From: Collinsella sp. AF02-46-1
Lineage (GTDB): Bacteria; Actinomycetota; Coriobacteriia; Coriobacteriales; Coriobacteriaceae
Length of the DNA stretch: 7,209 nt
Direction of reading: 5' to 3'
Assembly (NCBI GenBank): GCA_934876235.1
Contig: CAKXKM010000068.1
Coordinates: forward strand, 1-7,209
Part shown: positions 5,558 through 7,209 of the stretch, piece after piece
Layout: each line of letters starts with the position of its first letter
How positions within the stretch are numbered: position 1 is the stretch's first letter
The notes under the pieces: model-generated
What the model was told of the DNA's origin: nothing
Databases searched by the model: none
What the model saw: the letters and a program-made list of their open reading frames with translations, nothing else
Position numbers and translations under genes: made by a program

Positions 5558-6259
5558 ATGGCCTATATCGAATTCAAAGACGTCATCAAGGCATACGGCG
5601 AGGGCGATGCCCGCATCCACGCGCTCGACGGCGCGAGCTTTACGGTCGAGCGCGGCGAGCTCGCCATCATTTTGGGTGCTTCGGGTGCCGGCAAGACCAC
5701 GGCCCTCAACATTCTGGGCGGCATGGACACGGCAACTTCTGGCACCGTGACGGTGGACGGGCGTGACGTGAGCTCTGCCAACGAGGCTCAGCTTGTGGAA
5801 TACCGTCGCGCTGACGTCGGCTTTGTCTTTCAGTTCTACAATCTGGTCCCTAACCTGACGGCGCTTGAGAACGTCGAACTCGCGGCGCAGATCTGCCCCG
5901 ATTCGCTCGACGCCGAGCAAACGCTTCGCCAGGTTGGCCTGGGCGACCGCCTCGCTAACTTTCCGGCGCAGCTTTCGGGCGGCGAGCAGCAGCGCGTATC
6001 CATCGCCCGCGCGCTGGCTAAGAACCCCAAGCTGCTTTTGTGCGACGAGCCTACGGGTGCACTCGACTACAAAACCGGCAAGCAGATCTTGCAGCTGCTA
6101 CAGGACACTTGCCGCAAGCAAGGCATTACGGTCATCATCATCACCCACAACTCTGCGCTGGCGCCCATGGCCGATCGCCTGATCCGCTTTAAGAGCGGCC
6201 GCGTGGAGAGCGAGACGGTCCAGCAAAATCCTGTGCCTATCGAGACGATCGAGTGGTAG
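5558..6259 (+). CDS. ABC transporter ATPase, LolD/MacB type
   Basis: This 233-residue nucleotide-binding subunit powers the permease encoded next. The Walker A motif is GASGAGKTT (40-48, Lys46), the Q-loop is Gln92 (FVFQFYNLVP) and the signature is LSGGEQQR (139-146). Walker B is LLLCDEPTGALD (159-170, catalytic Glu164) and the switch histidine is His197 (ITHN). The FQFYNLVPNLTALENVELA region and CDEPTGALD wording are typical of the LolD/MacB/FtsE branch, whose members drive mechanotransmission or lipid/peptide export rather than solute import. Residues after about 215 form a short non-conserved tail. The ribosome site is poor: GGGAA at 5546-5550, seven bases before the ATG. No substrate can be named. 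No regulator gene is adjacent. Confidence 0.95.
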   Translation: MAYIEFKDVIKAYGEGDARIHALDGASFTVERGELAIILGASGAGKTTALNILGGMDTATSGTVTVDGRDVSSANEAQLVEYRRADVGFVFQFYNLVPNLTALENVELAAQICPDSLDAEQTLRQVGLGDRLANFPAQLSGGEQQRVSIARALAKNPKLLLCDEPTGALDYKTGKQILQLLQDTCRKQGITVIIITHNSALAPMADRLIRFKSGRVESETVQQNPVPIETIEW

Positions 6260-6264
6260 CGCCC

Positions 6265-7209
6265 ATGAATCAGGACCGCCAAAACAGTCAACGCCGCGAC
6301 GCGCAGAACACGGAGCGCGAGCAGGATTTTACGACCTACCGTACCGCCCAAAGCTCAAACGATATGGTGCCGACGGTTTTTCGCCGTGGCATCTACCGCA
6401 CGATTCGCGGCAGCCTCAAACGCTTCTTGTCTATCGTTGTGATCACCGCGCTTGGCGTGAGCGTGATGTGCGGCCTTAAGGCGGGCTGCGAGGACCTGTG
6501 TGATTCGGTCGACGCCTATTTTGACCAGCAGAATGTCTATGACATCAACGTGCAGTCGACCTATGGTCTGACCGATGACGATCTTGCCGCGATCCAAGAG
6601 GTCGATGGCGTCGAGACGGCCGAGGGCATCTATACCGAGACCGCCTATACCGCCGTGGGTACGACGCGCGAGCGTGTCGTCGTACAGAGCCTCTCCAAAG
6701 AGAATATTGACCAACCGGTGCTAGTACGCGGCGAGCTGCCCGAGACTTCGGGCGAAGTGGCAGTGACCTCACGTTTTTTGAAGGCTTCGGGCAAGAAAAT
6801 CGGCGATACGGTGAGCTTTGCCGCCAACGATGCGAGCTCGTCGAACCAAAGCGCCAAGGACCAGTTTGCCGATGGGGACTACACCATCACGGCCGAGGTT
6901 CTCGATCCCACTGATGTGAGCTCCGACTCGACGGTCAACGCCTTTCGCGCTGCTTCGACTGCGGACTACAAGTTCTACGTGAGCGAGGATGCCGCGACAT
7001 CTTCTTCCTACTCCGCTGTCCACGTGGTCGTCGAGGGAGCCAAGAGCCTCAACTCCTATTCGGATGCCTACTCGGCAAAGATCAATGAGGTCAAGGGCAA
7101 TATCGAGAAGATCCGCGAGGAGCGTGAGAAGGCGCGCGCCCAGGAGCTGACGGTCGACACACCGGCGAGCTTGGACGCGGCTGAGCGTCAGGCGAATATG
7201 GTCTTTGGG
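6265..7209 (+). CDS. FtsX/MacB-like ABC permease, 3' end outside window
   Basis: The frame is open from the ATG at 6265 to the window edge, 315 codons with no stop. It begins five bases after the ATPase stop, so the two are one operon and probably translationally coupled. Only GAGTGG (6251-6256) serves as a weak ribosome site. Residues 1-35 are polar and charged and precede the first membrane helix (about 54-71, LSIVVITALGVSVMCGL), which matches the FtsX-type opening RGSLKRFLSIV. A large extracytoplasmic region follows, with the family features YDINVQSTYGLTDDDL and GVETAEG (about 92-121), then a charged helical, probably coiled-coil stretch from about 269 to 295. The remaining helices and second FtsX domain must lie downstream. 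An internal ATG at 6364 lacks a ribosome site. Confidence 0.88.
   Translation, partial: MNQDRQNSQRRDAQNTEREQDFTTYRTAQSSNDMVPTVFRRGIYRTIRGSLKRFLSIVVITALGVSVMCGLKAGCEDLCDSVDAYFDQQNVYDINVQSTYGLTDDDLAAIQEVDGVETAEGIYTETAYTAVGTTRERVVVQSLSKENIDQPVLVRGELPETSGEVAVTSRFLKASGKKIGDTVSFAANDASSSNQSAKDQFADGDYTITAEVLDPTDVSSDSTVNAFRAASTADYKFYVSEDAATSSSYSAVHVVVEGAKSLNSYSDAYSAKINEVKGNIEKIREEREKARAQELTVDTPASLDAAERQANMVFG

Noticed and set aside
5514..5573. Possible short upstream peptide starting at ATG 5514, before the ABC ATPase
   Set aside because: Its opening codons look plausible, but the frame runs on into the ATPase gene out of frame, where it gives Arg/Ser-rich filler to 5750. GGTGGG is a poor ribosome site.

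Overview
The window looks like chromosome from a moderately GC-rich actinobacterium. Gene content, AAGGAG-type ribosome sites and mixed ATG/GTG starts best fit the Coriobacteriia (Collinsella-like). That placement rests on recognising protein families and intergenic style, not on a marker gene, so it is a probable call only.

Layout, left to right. Positions 1-230 are non-coding and hold an imperfect 52-bp tandem repeat. An ogt-type methylated-DNA:protein-cysteine methyltransferase follows (233-811). A 228-bp spacer with an 11-bp-spaced direct repeat and a TTGACG promoter box leads into a two-component operon: an OmpR-type response regulator (1040-1723) and a membrane histidine kinase without a HAMP domain (1726-3087). 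A hairpin repeat overlaps the kinase stop codon. An AIM24/TIGR00266-family protein (3253-3927) has its own promoter and ends at a strong intrinsic terminator. Convergent to it, on the minus strand, is a ClC-family transporter of the fluoride/proton antiporter type (3997-5241). At the right end, on the plus strand, are an ABC-transporter ATPase (5558-6259) and its FtsX/MacB-like permease (6265 to the window edge, incomplete).

The most interesting region is the 140-nt leader of the ClC gene (about 5382-5242, minus strand). A TTGACC-17-TATGAT promoter is followed by a structured leader. A roughly 20-position hairpin with a T6 tract then stands directly before the ribosome site and GTG start. This is a transcription-attenuation arrangement. 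The 3' part resembles the fluoride (crcB) riboswitch, which fits a fluoride exporter, but the 5' half does not show the conserved aptamer core. It is either a divergent fluoride RNA or a different regulator.

A second notable feature is a pair of near-identical hairpin elements of about 40 bp, at 3085-3126 and 5470-5508. They lie in opposite orientation and bracket the AIM24-ClC block. They look like a dispersed intergenic repeat. The genes do not form a single pathway: DNA alkylation repair, envelope sensing, fluoride resistance and an export-type ABC system sit side by side in separate transcription units.
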